DNA from: Rhizobium sp. NLR16a | GTDB taxonomy: Bacteria > Pseudomonadota > Alphaproteobacteria > Rhizobiales > Rhizobiaceae | DNA: 64,000 bases | Direction: 5' to 3' | NCBI RefSeq assembly: GCF_017948245.1 | Contig: NZ_CP072865.1 | Location: forward strand, 2,195,501 to 2,259,500 | In this document: in pieces, positions 27,681 through 38,648 of the stretch | Numbering within the stretch: position 1 is the stretch's first letter | How the letters are laid out: each line of letters starts with the position of its first letter | The notes under the pieces: generated by a model | What the model was told of the DNA's origin: nothing | Databases searched by the model: none | The model's input: only the letters and a program-made list of their open reading frames with translations | Position numbers and translations under genes: made by a program

Positions 27681-29017
27681 CGCCCCCTCTTTCCTCCTCG
27701 CAACTTCGATTTCTTGATCAGGCCTTCGTATTGCTGCGCGATCAGGTGACCCTGGATCTGTGCAACCGTATCAAGAGTTACGCTAACCACGATCAAAAGC
27801 GAAGTCCCACCAAGGGATAATGGAATGCCGGTTTGCGACACCAGAATCTCCGGGAGGATGCAGACGAAGACGAGATAGATGGCGCCAATCACCGTGATGC
27901 GGGTCAGCACGTAGTCAATATATTCGGCAGTGCGCTCACCCGGACGGATGCCGGGAATGAAGCCGCCATGCTTCTTCAGATTGTCGGCCGTGTCCTTCGG
28001 ATTGAAGACGATGGCCGTATAGAAGAAAGCGAAGAAGGCGATCAGCGCCGCATAGAGCACCATGTAGAGCGGCTGGCCATGACCGAGGGCGGCAACGATC
28101 GACGTCGCCCAGGCAGGCATCGCCGTGGTGTTGGCAAAACCCGCGACCGTCGCCGGCAGAAGCAGGAGCGAAGAGGCAAAGATCGCCGGGATCACGCCCG
28201 ATGTGTTGAGCTTCAGCGGCAGGTGCGACGTATCGCCCTGGAACATACGGTTGCCGACCTGGCGCTTCGGATACTGGATCAGCAGCCGGCGCTGGGCGCG
28301 CTCCACGAAGACGATGACACCGATGACGGCGATCGCGACAATGATGACGAGCAGGATGAGGCCGGTCGACAGCGCGCCGGTGCGGCCGAGTTCGAGCGTG
28401 CCGGCAAGAGCGCTCGGAAGGCCGGCTGCGATACCGGCGAAGATAATCAGCGAAATGCCGTTTCCAATACCGCGCGAGGTGATCTGCTCGCCGAGCCACA
28501 TCAGGAACATCGTGCCGCCGAGCAGCGTCAGAACGGTGGAAATACGGAAGAACCAGCCCGGATCGACGACAAGACCCTGGCCGCTCTCGAGGCCGGCGGC
28601 AATGCCGTATGCCTGGAGCGCACCCAGAATGACGGTGCCGTAGCGGGTGTACTGGTTGATGATCTTGCGACCCTGCTCGCCTTCCTTCTTCAGGTTTTCA
28701 AGCGTCGGCACGACCGAAGTCATCAGCTGCACGATGATCGAAGCGGAGATATAGGGCATGATGCCGAGCGCAAAGATCGCCATGCGCTGAACGGCGCCGC
28801 CCGAGAACATGTTGAAAAGGCCGAGAATACCGCCTGCCTGGCCGCGGAACGCCTGGGCATAGGCTTCGGGATTGAGACCCGGAAGCGGGATATGGGTGCC
28901 GAGCCTGTAGACGAGGAGAGCCGCCAGTGTGAACCACAGGCGCTTCTTCAAATCCTCGGCTTTGGCAAAGGTCGAAAAATTGAGGTTGGATGCCAATTGT
29001 TCCGCTGCAGAAGCCAT
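27677..29017 (-). CDS. secY: Preprotein translocase subunit SecY
   Basis: 446 residues with ten membrane helices, starting [20 protein letters not shown]. Conserved segments include [15 protein letters not shown] and the cytoplasmic loop [21 protein letters not shown]. It forms the protein-conducting channel with SecE (also in this window) and SecG. It is preceded by a 233-bp gap containing a terminator-like hairpin and is translationally coupled to adk. rpmJ (L36), next to secY in E. coli, is absent here. Confidence 0.98.
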   Translation of the reverse strand: MASAAEQLASNLNFSTFAKAEDLKKRLWFTLAALLVYRLGTHIPLPGLNPEAYAQAFRGQAGGILGLFNMFSGGAVQRMAIFALGIMPYISASIIVQLMTSVVPTLENLKKEGEQGRKIINQYTRYGTVILGALQAYGIAAGLESGQGLVVDPGWFFRISTVLTLLGGTMFLMWLGEQITSRGIGNGISLIIFAGIAAGLPSALAGTLELGRTGALSTGLILLVIIVAIAVIGVIVFVERAQRRLLIQYPKRQVGNRMFQGDTSHLPLKLNTSGVIPAIFASSLLLLPATVAGFANTTAMPAWATSIVAALGHGQPLYMVLYAALIAFFAFFYTAIVFNPKDTADNLKKHGGFIPGIRPGERTAEYIDYVLTRITVIGAIYLVFVCILPEILVSQTGIPLSLGGTSLLIVVSVTLDTVAQIQGHLIAQQYEGLIKKSKLRGGKRGR

Positions 29018-29205
29018 GCGATTCTCCGCCCTACCAATTCCGGCGTCTCTGGGGAAATACCGGCCCCGGAATCAGTATGAAAATAATTCAAAACTGGGTT
29101 TTGGACGGATTGCAGCGCAACCCCATGCCTCACCCTTGTTTTCCAGTCTTACCGGCATGACGCGGGGGCGCCAGCCAAGTTTTTGTGAGGCCCACATATG
29201 GGAGC

Positions 29206-29237
29206 AAAATCGCCCGGTGTGAAGCACCCCGGGCGAT
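29206..29237 (-). terminator. Terminator-like hairpin after rplO
   Basis: A stem of ATCGCCCGG with CCGGGCGAT (29209-29217 and 29229-29237), with extra GGTG/CACC pairing inside, followed on the minus strand by TTTGC. It lies 13 bp after the rplO stop. The U-run is short, so partial termination between rplO and secY is more likely than a complete stop. Confidence 0.6.
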
Positions 29238-29250
29238 ATATCATCAGATA

Positions 29251-29727
29251 TTATTCTGCTGCAGCCGGAGCCGAAAGCAGCGTCACTGTGCCGCCGGCCT
29301 TTTCGATCTTCTCGACGGCGGGCTTGGAAGCGCCTGCGACGACGATGGTGATCTTGGCCTTGAGCTCGCCGTCAGCGAGAACGCGAACGCCGTCCTTGGC
29401 GCGGCGGATAACGCCGGCGGCCTTTAGCGCAGCTGCGTCAACAGTCGCCTTGGCATCGAGCTTGCCGGCGTCGATTGCCGCCTGAATGCGAGCAAGCGAC
29501 ACGACAACAAAGTCGGAAGCGAAAATGTTGTTGAAGCCGCGCTTCGGCAGGCGACGATAGATCGGCATCTGGCCGCCTTCGAAGCCGTTGATGGCGACGC
29601 CGGAACGGGACTTCTGACCCTTGACACCGCGACCAGCAGTCTTGCCGGAGCCCGAACCGATACCGCGGCCGAGGCGCTTGCGGCTGTGGGTGGAGCCTTC
29701 GTTGTCCTTGATTTCATTGAGTTTCAT
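29251..29727 (-). CDS. rplO: 50S ribosomal protein L15
   Basis: 158 residues from ATG 29727 ([20 protein letters not shown]). The glycine-rich [24 protein letters not shown] segment binds 23S rRNA. The conserved [15 protein letters not shown] follows. A longer in-frame upstream extension overlaps rpmD and is rejected because the ATG has GGAGGAAAC before it. Last ribosomal gene before the gap to secY. Confidence 0.97.
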   Translation of the reverse strand: MKLNEIKDNEGSTHSRKRLGRGIGSGSGKTAGRGVKGQKSRSGVAINGFEGGQMPIYRRLPKRGFNNIFASDFVVVSLARIQAAIDAGKLDAKATVDAAALKAAGVIRRAKDGVRVLADGELKAKITIVVAGASKPAVEKIEKAGGTVTLLSAPAAAE

Positions 29728-29743
29728 GAGCGTTTCCTCCGTC

Positions 29744-29953
29744 TCACTTCTCGTCGACGATGCGAACGAGATGCTGGACAGCACGGATCATGCCGCGAAC
29801 GGAAGGAGTATCCTCCAGCGTGCGGCGACGGTGCATCTTGTTCAGTCCGAGACCAATCAGCGTGCGCTGCTGGACGTCCGGACGGCGAATCGGGCTGCCG
29901 ATCTGTTCGATCGTGACAGTCTTCGCTTCAGCCTTCTTGGTAGCCTTGGCCAT
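29744..29953 (-). CDS. rpmD: 50S ribosomal protein L30
   Basis: 69 residues: a short lysine-rich N-terminal extension ([13 protein letters not shown]), then [12 protein letters not shown] and [26 protein letters not shown] typical of L30. Packed between rpsE (13 bp) and rplO (16 bp). Confidence 0.96.
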   Translation of the reverse strand: MAKATKKAEAKTVTIEQIGSPIRRPDVQQRTLIGLGLNKMHRRRTLEDTPSVRGMIRAVQHLVRIVDEK

Positions 29954-29966
29954 TGGTCAGCTCCTC

Positions 29967-30536
29967 TTATTCTTCAGAGGCGTTGCCGGAGGCGCTACGA
30001 CGAGCCTGCAGCGTTGCATACTTGATGCCGCGCTGAGCTGCGATGTCCTTCGGGTGAACCTGGTGCTTCAGAGCGTCGAAGGTGGCGCGAACCATGTTGT
30101 AGGGGTTCGACGAACCGGTCGACTTGGCGACGACGTCGTGCATGCCGAGCGTTTCGAATACGGCGCGCATCGGACCACCGGCGATGATACCGGTACCAAC
30201 CTTGGCCGAGCGCAGCAGCACCTTGCCGGCGCCATGGCGGCCATGAACGTCGTGATGCAGCGTACGGCCGTCACGCAGCGGTACGAAGATCAGTTCGCGC
30301 TTGGCGGCTTCGGTTGCCTTGCGGATGGCTTCCGGCACTTCGCGTGCCTTGCCATGGCCGAAGCCGACGCGGCCCTTCTGGTCGCCGACGACGACGAGTG
30401 CTGCGAAACCAAAACGACGGCCGCCCTTGACGACCTTGGCGACGCGGTTGATCGCGACAAGCTTGTCGACGAATTCGCTATCGCGCTCTTCACGGCTCTG
30501 GCGGTCTTCCCGCTGCGGCCTTCTTTCCTGTGCCAT
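29967..30536 (-). CDS. rpsE: 30S ribosomal protein S5
   Basis: 189 residues from ATG 30536 ([21 protein letters not shown]). [20 protein letters not shown] is the conserved S5 double-stranded RNA-binding segment. It takes part in decoding accuracy with S4 and S12. An in-frame upstream ATG at 30578 gives a basic extension not seen in the family. A 130-bp gap with a strong hairpin separates it from rplR. Confidence 0.97.
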   Translation of the reverse strand: MAQERRPQREDRQSREERDSEFVDKLVAINRVAKVVKGGRRFGFAALVVVGDQKGRVGFGHGKAREVPEAIRKATEAAKRELIFVPLRDGRTLHHDVHGRHGAGKVLLRSAKVGTGIIAGGPMRAVFETLGMHDVVAKSTGSSNPYNMVRATFDALKHQVHPKDIAAQRGIKYATLQARRSASGNASEE

Positions 30537-30630
30537 TGTCCTCTTCCTTTTTCTTTTCCGGGTGCAATCGGCAAACAAATGTGGACCGCATCAGCCTCCC
30601 CTTTTGGAGAGTGCCGCGGTCCGGCGAATA

Positions 30631-30660
30631 TCCGGCCGGCGCTTGACGCGTCCGGCCGGA
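30631..30660 (-). other. GC-rich hairpin between rplR and rpsE
   Basis: TCCGGCCGG (30631-30639) pairs with CCGGCCGGA (30652-30660), extended by CGC/GCG, six bases after the rplR stop. It lacks a U-run, so it may be an mRNA 3'-end stabiliser, processing site or attenuator. The 130-bp gap it sits in is unusual among the 10-40 bp gaps around it. Confidence 0.55.
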
Positions 30661-30666
30661 AACTGA

Positions 30667-31029
30667 TCAGAAGGTGAGACCGCCTTCGCGGGCCGCTTCG
30701 GCAAGAGCCTTGATGCGACCATGATAGATGAAGGCGCCACGGTCGAACACGACCTCCGACACGCCGGCCTTGGAGGCGCGCTCGGCGACGAGCTTGCCCA
30801 CTGCAGCAGCGGCGGCGGTATCGGCACCGGTCTTCAGAGAACCGCGCAGATCCTTCTCGAGAGTGGAGGCAGACGCAAGCGTCTTGCCAGCCACATCGTC
30901 GATGATCTGGGCATAGATGTTCTTCGAGGAGCGATGAACCGACAGGCGCGGACGGCCATTGGCCACCGACTTGAGATGACGGCGCACGCGGTTGGCACGA
31001 CGTGCAAGTGCTTCTTTCCTGCTAGCCAT
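30667..31029 (-). CDS. rplR: 50S ribosomal protein L18
   Basis: 120 residues. [12 protein letters not shown] and [20 protein letters not shown] are the conserved 5S rRNA-binding features, with [20 protein letters not shown] at the C-terminus. L18 joins L5 and L25 in binding 5S rRNA. It starts 12 bp after rplF. Confidence 0.97.
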   Translation of the reverse strand: MASRKEALARRANRVRRHLKSVANGRPRLSVHRSSKNIYAQIIDDVAGKTLASASTLEKDLRGSLKTGADTAAAAAVGKLVAERASKAGVSEVVFDRGAFIYHGRIKALAEAAREGGLTF

Positions 31030-31041
31030 TTCGCGTGATCC

Positions 31042-31575
31042 TTACTTCTTCTTGCCTTCTTTGCGGACGATCCGCTCGTCAGCGTACTTGACGCCCTTGC
31101 CCTTATAGGGCTCAGGACCGCGATATTCGCGGATTTCAGCGGCGACCTGACCGACTTGCTGCTTATTGATGCCGGAGACAACGATTTCAGTCGGCTTCGG
31201 AACGGCGATCGTGATGCCGACCGGCGGCTCATAGATCACGTCGTGGCTGAAGCCGAGGGCCAGCTGCAGGTTCTTGCCCTGCAGGGCGGCGCGGTAACCG
31301 ACGCCGTTGATTTCGAGCTTGCGCTCAAAGCCGTCCTTGACGCCCTTGAAGATGCCTTCGATCATCGTGCGGGACATGCCCCACTTCGAACGCGCATCCT
31401 TGGTCTGGTTCACGGGCGTTACAACGACCGCGTTGTTTTCGAGCTTGAGGCTGATTTCGTCGTTAGCAACGAAAAACAGCTCGCCCTTCGGGCCCTTTGC
31501 GGTAACCTTCTGGCCATCGACCGTAGCCGTGATCCCAGCAGGCACCTGAACGGGCTTCTTACCGATACGAGACAT
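31042..31575 (-). CDS. rplF: 50S ribosomal protein L6
   Basis: 177 residues, [21 protein letters not shown] at the start and [15 protein letters not shown] near the end, both hallmark L6 segments. Two repeated alpha/beta domains contact 23S rRNA near the sarcin-ricin loop. Spaced 42 bp after rpsH and 12 bp before rplR. Confidence 0.98.
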   Translation of the reverse strand: MSRIGKKPVQVPAGITATVDGQKVTAKGPKGELFFVANDEISLKLENNAVVVTPVNQTKDARSKWGMSRTMIEGIFKGVKDGFERKLEINGVGYRAALQGKNLQLALGFSHDVIYEPPVGITIAVPKPTEIVVSGINKQQVGQVAAEIREYRGPEPYKGKGVKYADERIVRKEGKKK

Positions 31576-31617
31576 GTTTCAATCCTGTCTGTTCGCTATG
31601 GAGATCCCTGCCCAATC

Positions 31618-32016
31618 TTAGAAGACCGAGCAAAGAACCTCGCCACCAACGTTCTGTTCGCGAGCCTGGTGATCGGCCATCACACCCTTCGGAGTCGAAA
31701 GGATGGTGATGCCGAGGCCGTTCGCGACCTGCGGAATGGACTTGACCGAGACATAAACCCGGCGGCCCGGTTTGGACACACGGCCGATCTCACGGATCAC
31801 CGATGCGCCTTCATAATATTTCAGCTCGATGCTGAGCTCCGACTTGCCATTGCCGAAATCGACAACGGAATAGCCACGGATGTAGCCTTCGGACTGCAGG
31901 ACATCGAGAACACGTGCGCGGAGCTTGGACGCAGGCGTCGAAACCGACGACTTGCGGCGGGAAGCGCCGTTACGGATACGGGTGAGCATATCGCCCAACG
32001 GATCAGTCATTGTCAT
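31618..32016 (-). CDS. rpsH: 30S ribosomal protein S8
   Basis: 132 residues. [18 protein letters not shown] at the start and the C-terminal [20 protein letters not shown] block are diagnostic. S8 binds 16S rRNA helix 21 early in assembly, and in E. coli it represses the spc operon at the L5 start. That role has not been checked here. Confidence 0.97.
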   Translation of the reverse strand: MTMTDPLGDMLTRIRNGASRRKSSVSTPASKLRARVLDVLQSEGYIRGYSVVDFGNGKSELSIELKYYEGASVIREIGRVSKPGRRVYVSVKSIPQVANGLGITILSTPKGVMADHQAREQNVGGEVLCSVF

Positions 32017-32028
32017 CTAACCTGCTCC

Positions 32029-32334
32029 TTACCAGCTCGACTTGACGATGCCCGGCACCTTGCCGAGATTGCCCAGTTCACGCAGCGCAATACGCGACAT
32101 GCGCAGTTTGCGGTAATATGCGCGCGGACGCCCCGAAACTTCGCAACGGTTGCGAATACGGGTCTTCGATCCATCGCGCGGCAGGGATGCCAGCTTGATC
32201 GAGGCCTTGAACCGCTCTTCGATCGGAAGAGCCTGGTTCATGATGATCGCCTTCAACGCAGCCCGCTTAGCGGCCTGGTTGGCGACCGTAGTACGGCGGC
32301 GCTTGTTCTTTTCAACTGCGCTTGTCTTCGCCAT
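32029..32334 (-). CDS. rpsN: 30S ribosomal protein S14 (zinc-free form)
   Basis: 101 residues from ATG 32334 ([14 protein letters not shown]). The only cysteine is in [16 protein letters not shown], so this is the long, zinc-free form. ATG 32334 follows AAGGAACCTGAC; an upstream in-frame extension overlaps rplE and is rejected. Lies between rplE and rpsH. Confidence 0.97.
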   Translation of the reverse strand: MAKTSAVEKNKRRRTTVANQAAKRAALKAIIMNQALPIEERFKASIKLASLPRDGSKTRIRNRCEVSGRPRAYYRKLRMSRIALRELGNLGKVPGIVKSSW

Positions 32335-32366
32335 GTCAGGTTCCTTTTCTACGCTCGTCGTTACGG

Positions 32367-32924
32367 TTATTGACGGAACGGGAAGCTGAACTCTTTCAGG
32401 AGAGCCCGTGCTTCGTCGTCGGTCGTCGCCGTCGTGCAAACGATGATGTCCATGCCCCACATCTGATCAACCTTGTCGTAGTTGATTTCTGGGAACACAA
32501 TGTGCTCCTTGATGCCCATGGCGAAGTTGCCACGGCCGTCAAAGCTCTTCGGGTTCAGGCCGCGGAAGTCGCGAACGCGCGGGAGCGCGATGTTGACCAG
32601 GCGATCCAGGAACTCGTACATGCGGGCGCCGCGCAGGGTGACCTTCGCGCCGATCGGCATGTTTTCGCGGACCTTGAAGCCAGCGATAGAGTTGCGTGCA
32701 CGGGTGATGACCGGCTTCTGACCAGCGATGGCAGCCAGGTCGGCAGCAGCAACGGTCGGCTTCTTGGAGTCAGCCGTGGCTTCGCCCACACCCATGTTGA
32801 TAACGATCTTGTCAAGCTTCGGGATCATCATCTCGTTGGCGTAGGAGAACTTCTCCTGCATCGCCTTGCGGATGCGCTCGACATATTCTTTCTTGAGCCG
32901 CGGCTCGTACTTTGCCTCAGCCAT
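32367..32924 (-). CDS. rplE: 50S ribosomal protein L5
   Basis: 185 residues. [15 protein letters not shown] and [21 protein letters not shown] are conserved L5 blocks, ending [20 protein letters not shown]. Contacts 5S rRNA and the P-site tRNA. Its start overlaps the rplX stop by eight bases, implying translational coupling. Confidence 0.98.
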   Translation of the reverse strand: MAEAKYEPRLKKEYVERIRKAMQEKFSYANEMMIPKLDKIVINMGVGEATADSKKPTVAAADLAAIAGQKPVITRARNSIAGFKVRENMPIGAKVTLRGARMYEFLDRLVNIALPRVRDFRGLNPKSFDGRGNFAMGIKEHIVFPEINYDKVDQMWGMDIIVCTTATTDDEARALLKEFSFPFRQ

Positions 32925-33225
32925 CGATCACTTCTCCAGAACGCTTGGCCACACGGACCTTCTTGCCGTCAACGACCTTGAAACCGACGCGGGTCGGCTT
33001 GCCGTCCTTGTCGACGATTGCAATGTTGGACAGGTGAACCGGAGCTTCCTTGGCGATGATGCCGGCTTCCTGGGCCTGCGTCTGGCGCTGGTGGCGCTTG
33101 ACGACGTTGACGCCACGGACGACCGCACGATCTTCCTTCGGCATAACCTGTACGACTTCGCCGGTGCGGCCCTTGTCCTTGCCAGCGAGCATGACGACCT
33201 TGTCGCCCTTACGAATCTTCTGCAT
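32917..33225 (-). CDS. rplX: 50S ribosomal protein L24
   Basis: 102 residues with the N-terminal KOW motif ([20 protein letters not shown]) and [17 protein letters not shown]24 starts large-subunit assembly and sits by the tunnel exit. Ten bp after rplN, overlapping rplE. Confidence 0.97.
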   Translation of the reverse strand: MQKIRKGDKVVMLAGKDKGRTGEVVQVMPKEDRAVVRGVNVVKRHQRQTQAQEAGIIAKEAPVHLSNIAIVDKDGKPTRVGFKVVDGKKVRVAKRSGEVIDG

Positions 33226-33235
33226 CGTTCGCTCC

Positions 33236-33604
33236 TTACAGTACTTCGGGAGCCAGCGAGATGATCTTCATGTGGTTCTTGGCGCGAAGTTCGCGCGGAA
33301 CCGGTCCGAAGATACGGGTGCCGATCGGCTCTTTCTTGTTGTCGATGAGGACTGCTGCGTTGGTGTCGAAGCGGATGACCGAGCCATCCGGACGACGGAT
33401 GTCCTTGGCGGTACGAACGACAACCGCCTTCATCACGTCACCCTTCTTCACACGGCCGCGCGGGATCGCTTCCTTGATCGAAACGACGATGACGTCGCCG
33501 ATCGAGGCATACTTGCGCTTCGAGCCGCCCAGCACCTTGATGCACATGACACGACGTGCGCCGGAATTATCCGCGACGTCGAGGTTTGTTTGCATCTGAA
33601 TCAT
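33236..33604 (-). CDS. rplN: 50S ribosomal protein L14
   Basis: 122 residues, the standard length, from ATG 33604 ([20 protein letters not shown]). [20 protein letters not shown] is conserved. It is the first gene of the unit that corresponds to the E. coli spc operon. A 261-bp gap upstream contains a promoter match and a hairpin, so transcription of spc probably also starts here. Confidence 0.97.
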   Translation of the reverse strand: MIQMQTNLDVADNSGARRVMCIKVLGGSKRKYASIGDVIVVSIKEAIPRGRVKKGDVMKAVVVRTAKDIRRPDGSVIRFDTNAAVLIDNKKEPIGTRIFGPVPRELRAKNHMKIISLAPEVL

Positions 33605-33781
33605 ATCAGGTCGCCTTCTTGGTTTACCGGAATGGTTGGGCCTAAGCCCCCTACCCCGGCTTATGAAAATGTTCGCCGGCCGACCTGCCGTAACGGCAGG
33701 CAACAACACGGCATAGCTGAATAGCGCGGGGTCGATCGTGCCAGGGTGGTTTCCCGAACGGGACCTTCCGTGCGCTCAAAG

Positions 33782-33810
33782 CAAAAGAACGCCCGGCATT
33801 CGAGCGTTCT
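33782..33810 (-). terminator. Terminator-like hairpin at the S10/spc boundary
   Basis: A 10-bp stem AGAACGCTCG/CGGGCGTTCT (one G-T pair) with a five-base loop, followed on the minus strand by TTTTGC. It lies 56 bp after the rpsQ stop. It could end or attenuate the S10 transcript, or form the 5' hairpin of an spc transcript begun at the promoter just upstream. Confidence 0.6.
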
Positions 33811-33818
33811 GACGCTGC

Positions 33819-33847
33819 TTCATACAGATATTTCGGCGAGACGCAAG
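33819..33847 (-). promoter_or_regulatory. Candidate promoter for the spc gene group
   Basis: On the minus strand CTTGCG (33842-33847), 17 bases, then TATGAA (33819-33824). It fits the relaxed alphaproteobacterial sigma-70 pattern and lies between rpsQ and rplN, where the E. coli spc promoter also lies. The expected transcript would start just before the hairpin at 33786-33810. Confidence 0.5.
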
Positions 33848-33865
33848 GCCTCGGCCAAAATTCTG

Positions 33866-34105
33866 TTACTTGCCCTGGGCGGCAATCACCGTCCAGCGCT
33901 TGTCCTTGGAGATCGGCGCGCATTCCTCGATGGATACGGTATCGCCGATCTTGTACTGGTTGTTCTCGTCGTGGGCCTTGTACTTCTTGGAACGACGAAC
34001 GGTCTTCTGGAGCAGCGGGTGAGCGAAACGACGCTCGACACGAACCACTACCGTCTTCTCGTTCTTGTCGCCAACGACGACGCCCTGCAGGATGCGCTTC
34101 GGCAT
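33866..34105 (-). CDS. rpsQ: 30S ribosomal protein S17
   Basis: 79 residues ([31 protein letters not shown] block and [15 protein letters not shown]). An OB-fold protein that binds 16S rRNA early. Last gene of the S10 group, with a 261-bp gap after it, compared with 11-12 bp before it. Confidence 0.97.
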   Translation of the reverse strand: MPKRILQGVVVGDKNEKTVVVRVERRFAHPLLQKTVRRSKKYKAHDENNQYKIGDTVSIEECAPISKDKRWTVIAAQGK

Positions 34106-34117
34106 ATTTTTCTTCCT

Positions 34118-34318
34118 TTAGGCCTTAACTTCTGCCGCCTTCTGGCGGGCAATGGTTTTCACGCGGGCGATGTCCTTGCGGACTTCGTTGATGCGCGAGG
34201 ACTTTTCGAGCTGGCCGGTCGCCTTCTGGAAGCGCAGGTTGAACTGCTCCTTCTTCAGCTTGGCAAGCTCGTCCTTGAGTTGGTCGGCGGTCAACGCGCG
34301 AACATCTGAGGCTTTCAT
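34118..34318 (-). CDS. rpmC: 50S ribosomal protein L29
   Basis: 66 residues, two helices. [20 protein letters not shown] and [18 protein letters not shown] match L29, which lies at the tunnel exit near L23 and forms part of the docking site for trigger factor and SRP. Packed between rplP and rpsQ. Confidence 0.97.
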   Translation of the reverse strand: MKASDVRALTADQLKDELAKLKKEQFNLRFQKATGQLEKSSRINEVRKDIARVKTIARQKAAEVKA

Positions 34319-34329
34319 GAGCTCAATCC

Positions 34330-34743
34330 TTACTCTGCAATGCGCTGTACGAAGCGCGTCTTGACCGAGAGCTTGGCAGAGCCGAGACGAAGCGCCTCAC
34401 GGGCGATCTCTTCGCTGACGCCGTCGATCTCGAACATCATACGACCGGGCTTGACCTTGCATGCCCAGTACTCAACGGAGCCCTTACCCTTACCCATTCG
34501 GACTTCGGTGGGCTTTGCGGTTACCGGAACGTCCGGGAACACGCGGATCCATACACGGCCGGCGCGCTTCATGTAACGCGTGATCGCGCGGCGAGCCGCT
34601 TCGATCTCGCGTGCGTTGACGCGGTTGGGCTCCTGAGCCTTCAGGCCGAATTCGCCGAATGCCAGGTCAGAACCGCCCTTGGCGACGCCCTTGATGCGGC
34701 CCTTGAACTGCTTGCGGTACTTAGTACGCTTTGGCTGCAACAT
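34330..34743 (-). CDS. rplP: 50S ribosomal protein L16
   Basis: 137 residues, [19 protein letters not shown] at the start and [21 protein letters not shown]16 sits near the A-site and helps tRNA accommodation. The conserved Arg of the PRMYKG-type region hydroxylated in E. coli was not examined. Spaced 38 bp after rpsC. Confidence 0.97.
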   Translation of the reverse strand: MLQPKRTKYRKQFKGRIKGVAKGGSDLAFGEFGLKAQEPNRVNAREIEAARRAITRYMKRAGRVWIRVFPDVPVTAKPTEVRMGKGKGSVEYWACKVKPGRMMFEIDGVSEEIAREALRLGSAKLSVKTRFVQRIAE

Positions 34744-34781
34744 TTTCTTACTTCTCCGAGCTTATCTTTCGCCAGCGCTAA

Positions 34782-35515
<734 letters not shown>

Positions 35516-35516
<1 letters not shown>

Positions 35517-35905
35517 TATGCGGCCTCCTCTGCTGCCTGCACTTCACGAACGACGATCGTCAGGTGCGCGAAGGGCTTTTCGATGCGCGACGCGCGACCG
35601 CGGCCACGAGCGTGGAAACGCTTCATGACGATCGACTTGCCGACGTAGGCTTCGGCGACGACGAGTGCGTCGACGTCGAGATCGTGGTTGTTCTCGGCGT
35701 TGGCGATCGCGGATTCGAGCGTCTTCTTGACGGCGCCCGCGATGCGCTTGCGGGAAAACTCCAGCTCAGCGAGTGCACGCTCGACCTTCTTGCCGCGGAT
35801 GGCCGCAGCAACCAGGTTGAGCTTCTGGGGGCTGACGCGGAGCGTGCGGGCGACTGCTTGCGCCTCGTTGTCCTTCAGCCGGCGTTCGGCTTTTGCCTTG
35901 CCCAT
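35516..35905 (-). CDS. rplV: 50S ribosomal protein L22
   Basis: 129 residues. [23 protein letters not shown] and the beta-hairpin loop region [20 protein letters not shown] that lines the peptide tunnel are present. No insertion in the loop, so no sign of a macrolide-resistance change. Two bp after rpsS and overlapping rpsC by one base. Confidence 0.97.
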
Positions 35906-35907
35906 TG

Positions 35908-36186
35908 TTACTTCCTCTTCGCCTTCTTGTCCGCGCCGTGACCGTAGTAGGTGCGGGTCGGAGAGAATTCACCGAATTTGTGACCGACCATGTCTTCATT
36001 GACACTGACCGGGACATGTTTGCTGCCGTTGTAGACGCCGAAGGTGAGACCGACGAACTGCGGCAGGATCGTGGAGCGACGGCTCCAGATCTTGATCACT
36101 TCTGCACGTCCGCCTTCACGAACCTTCTCAGCCTTCTTGAGAAGATAGCCGTCAACGAACGGACCTTTCCATACTGAACGAGCCAT
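35908..36186 (-). CDS. rpsS: 30S ribosomal protein S19
   Basis: 92 residues ([63 protein letters not shown]). S19 contacts 16S rRNA in the head and pairs with S13. Fifteen bp after rplB. Confidence 0.98.
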   Translation of the reverse strand: MARSVWKGPFVDGYLLKKAEKVREGGRAEVIKIWSRRSTILPQFVGLTFGVYNGSKHVPVSVNEDMVGHKFGEFSPTRTYYGHGADKKAKRK

Positions 36187-36201
36187 TGGAGACTTCCTCT
36201 C

Positions 36202-37038
36202 TTACTTCTTACGCTGATGACGCGAGCGCATGATCATCTTGTCGGTCGACTTGTTCGACCGGGTGCGCTTGCCCTTGGTCGGCTTGCCCCACGGTGTCAC
36301 TGGATGGCGACCACCGGAGGTGCGGCCTTCACCACCGCCGTGCGGATGGTCGACCGGGTTCATGACGACACCGCGGTTATGGGGACGCTTCCCGCGCCAG
36401 ACGGTACGACCGGCCTTGCCGTCGTTGATGTTGGCGTGGTCCGGATTGGAGACGGCGCCGATCGAAGCAAGGCAGATGCCGCTTACGAGGCGCTGCTCAC
36501 CGGAGTTCAGGCGAAGGATCGCCATGCCCTGGTCTCGACCCACCAGCTGTGCGTAGGAACCGGCGGAACGGGCGATCTGACCGCCCTTGCCCGGCTTCAT
36601 TTCCACATTGTGGATGATGGAGCCGACCGGGATATACTGCAGCGGCATGGTGTTGCCGGGCTTGACGTCGACAGCCTTCTCCGAAGCGATGACCTTGTCG
36701 CCGGCGGCGAGACGCTGCGGAGCGATGATGTAGGCCTGCTCGCCATCCGAATAGCTCACCAGGGCGATGAAAGCCGTGCGGTTCGGATCGTATTCGATAC
36801 GCTCGACCGTGCCTTCGACATCGAACTTGCGACGCTTGAAGTCGACCAGACGGTAGCTGCGCTTATGACCGCCACCGATGAAGCGAGCCGTGATGCGGCC
36901 GAGGTTGTTACGACCACCGCTCTTGGTCAGACCTTCCGTCAGCGCCTTGACCGGCTTGCCCTTGTAGAGCGAGGAGCGGTCCACGATGACCAGCTGACGC
37001 TGGCTCGGGGTCGTCGGATTGAATGTTTTCAATGCCAT
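36202..37038 (-). CDS. rplB: 50S ribosomal protein L2
   Basis: 278 residues. [20 protein letters not shown] near the N-terminus and the C-terminal [20 protein letters not shown] loop, whose His is important for peptidyl-transferase centre assembly, are both intact. Eleven bp after rplW. Confidence 0.98.
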   Translation of the reverse strand: MALKTFNPTTPSQRQLVIVDRSSLYKGKPVKALTEGLTKSGGRNNLGRITARFIGGGHKRSYRLVDFKRRKFDVEGTVERIEYDPNRTAFIALVSYSDGEQAYIIAPQRLAAGDKVIASEKAVDVKPGNTMPLQYIPVGSIIHNVEMKPGKGGQIARSAGSYAQLVGRDQGMAILRLNSGEQRLVSGICLASIGAVSNPDHANINDGKAGRTVWRGKRPHNRGVVMNPVDHPHGGGEGRTSGGRHPVTPWGKPTKGKRTRSNKSTDKMIMRSRHQRKK

Positions 37039-37049
37039 TTTCTTATTCC

Positions 37050-37343
37050 TCAGAGACCGGTGGAGACGTCGATCGTCTGGCCTTCAGCCAGCGTCACGAC
37101 AGCCTTCTTCACGTCCTTCTGCTTGCCGACGAAACCGCGGAACCGCTTGGTCTTGCCCTTGCGCAGCAGAGTGTTGACGGCCGTAACCTTGACGCCGAAC
37201 AGCGCCTCGACAGCAGCCTTGATTTCCGGCTTTGTCGCCTGCTTGGCGACATTGAAAACAACCTGGTTGTTTTCGGATACCAGCGTGGACTTTTCGGTGA
37301 TCGCCGGAGAGACGATCACATCGTAGTGGCGAAGATCGGTCAC
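37050..37343 (-). CDS. rplW: 50S ribosomal protein L23
   Basis: 97 residues ([40 protein letters not shown]). Main docking site of trigger factor and SRP at the tunnel exit. Its start overlaps the rplD stop by four bases. Confidence 0.97.
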   Translation of the reverse strand: MTDLRHYDVIVSPAITEKSTLVSENNQVVFNVAKQATKPEIKAAVEALFGVKVTAVNTLLRKGKTKRFRGFVGKQKDVKKAVVTLAEGQTIDVSTGL

Positions 37344-37960
37344 TTGAATCGCTCCTCTAGCGCTTCAACCGCAGCCTTGGAAAGCACGAGCTTGCCACGG
37401 CGCACGATGTCGTAAACATTGATGCCCTGGATCGGCAGAACATCGATGTTCGGGATGTTCTGTGCCGCAAGCTTGAAGTTGCCGTCAAGCTCTGCGCCGC
37501 CGATGAAGAGGGCGTTGGTCAGGCCGAGCGTCTCGAAAGCGGACGCGAGAGCCTTGGTCTTGGCTTCAGCTGCGACCAGGTTGTCGATGACGATAACGTC
37601 ATCAGCCTTGATCTTGGCCGAAAGGGCATGGCGAAGGCCGAGTGCCCGAACCTTCTTCGGAAGGTCGTGCTCGTGGCTGCGAACGACCGGGCCATGGGCC
37701 TTGCCGCCGCCGCGGAACTGCGGAGCGCGAGCCGAATGGTGACGAGCGCGGCCCGTACCCTTCTGCTTGTACATCTTGGCACCGGTGCGCGAGACTTCAG
37801 CGCGGCCCTTTGCCTTGTGCGTGCCCTGCTGCTTCTTGGCAAGCTGCCAGCGGATAACGCGGGCGAGAATGTCTTCGCGGGGCTCGAGGCCGAAAATCTC
37901 GTCCGAAAGGGAGACCTTCCCGGCGTCTTTTCCCTCGAGGGTCTTGACGTTCAATTCCAT
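37340..37960 (-). CDS. rplD: 50S ribosomal protein L4
   Basis: 206 residues from ATG 37960 ([20 protein letters not shown]). The extended loop [20 protein letters not shown] and [10 protein letters not shown] that reaches the tunnel is present. In E. coli L4 represses the S10 operon through a leader hairpin. I found no matching leader with confidence here. ATG 37960 is chosen over an in-frame start at 38041, which overlaps rplC. Confidence 0.97.
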   Translation of the reverse strand: MELNVKTLEGKDAGKVSLSDEIFGLEPREDILARVIRWQLAKKQQGTHKAKGRAEVSRTGAKMYKQKGTGRARHHSARAPQFRGGGKAHGPVVRSHEHDLPKKVRALGLRHALSAKIKADDVIVIDNLVAAEAKTKALASAFETLGLTNALFIGGAELDGNFKLAAQNIPNIDVLPIQGINVYDIVRRGKLVLSKAAVEALEERFK

Positions 37961-37973
37961 TGATCTGGCTCCC

Positions 37974-38615
37974 TTACTTCGCGGCCGACTTGACGGCGTC
38001 GCGCACGATGATCCAGGCACCCTTGGAACCGGGAACAGCACCCTTGATCAGGATCAGACCGCGATCTTCGTCGGTCGAAACCACTTCCAGGTTCTGTGTC
38101 GTGACGCGCGTCTGGCCCATGTGACCAGCCATCTTCTTGTTCTTGAAAACCTTGCCCGGATCCTGGCGCGAGCCGGTCGAACCGTGCGAACGGTGCGAAA
38201 CCGACACACCGTGCGTGGCGCGCAGACCGCCGAAACCATGGCGCTTCATGGCGCCGGCAAAACCCTTACCGATCGTCGTACCCGTCACATCGACGAGCTG
38301 ACCGGCGGCAAAGTGACCCGCCTTGAGCTCCGTGCCGATCTCCAGCAGATTGTCTTCCGACACGCGGAATTCTGCGAGCTTGGCCTTCGGCTCGACGTTG
38401 GCAACGGCAAAGTTGCCGCGCATCGCCTTCGACGTATTCTTCACCTTCGCCTGGCCGGCACCGAGCTGAACTGCGGTATAGCCATTCTTCTCGACAGTGC
38501 GCGTGGCAACGACCTGGCAGCCGTCCATACGCAGTACCGTTACCGGGACATGCTCGCCGGCGTCGTTGTAGACGCGGGTCATTCCCACCTTTTGTGCAAT
38601 CACACCTGAACGCAT
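37974..38615 (-). CDS. rplC: 50S ribosomal protein L3
   Basis: 213 residues. [20 protein letters not shown], then [21 protein letters not shown] with the Gln/Gly loop near the peptidyl-transferase centre ([20 protein letters not shown]). Thirty-three bp after rpsJ. Confidence 0.98.
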   Translation of the reverse strand: MRSGVIAQKVGMTRVYNDAGEHVPVTVLRMDGCQVVATRTVEKNGYTAVQLGAGQAKVKNTSKAMRGNFAVANVEPKAKLAEFRVSEDNLLEIGTELKAGHFAAGQLVDVTGTTIGKGFAGAMKRHGFGGLRATHGVSVSHRSHGSTGSRQDPGKVFKNKKMAGHMGQTRVTTQNLEVVSTDEDRGLILIKGAVPGSKGAWIIVRDAVKSAAK

Positions 38616-38648
38616 CGGTTCAATCCTTCCAACTCAGCTCGAGCAAGC

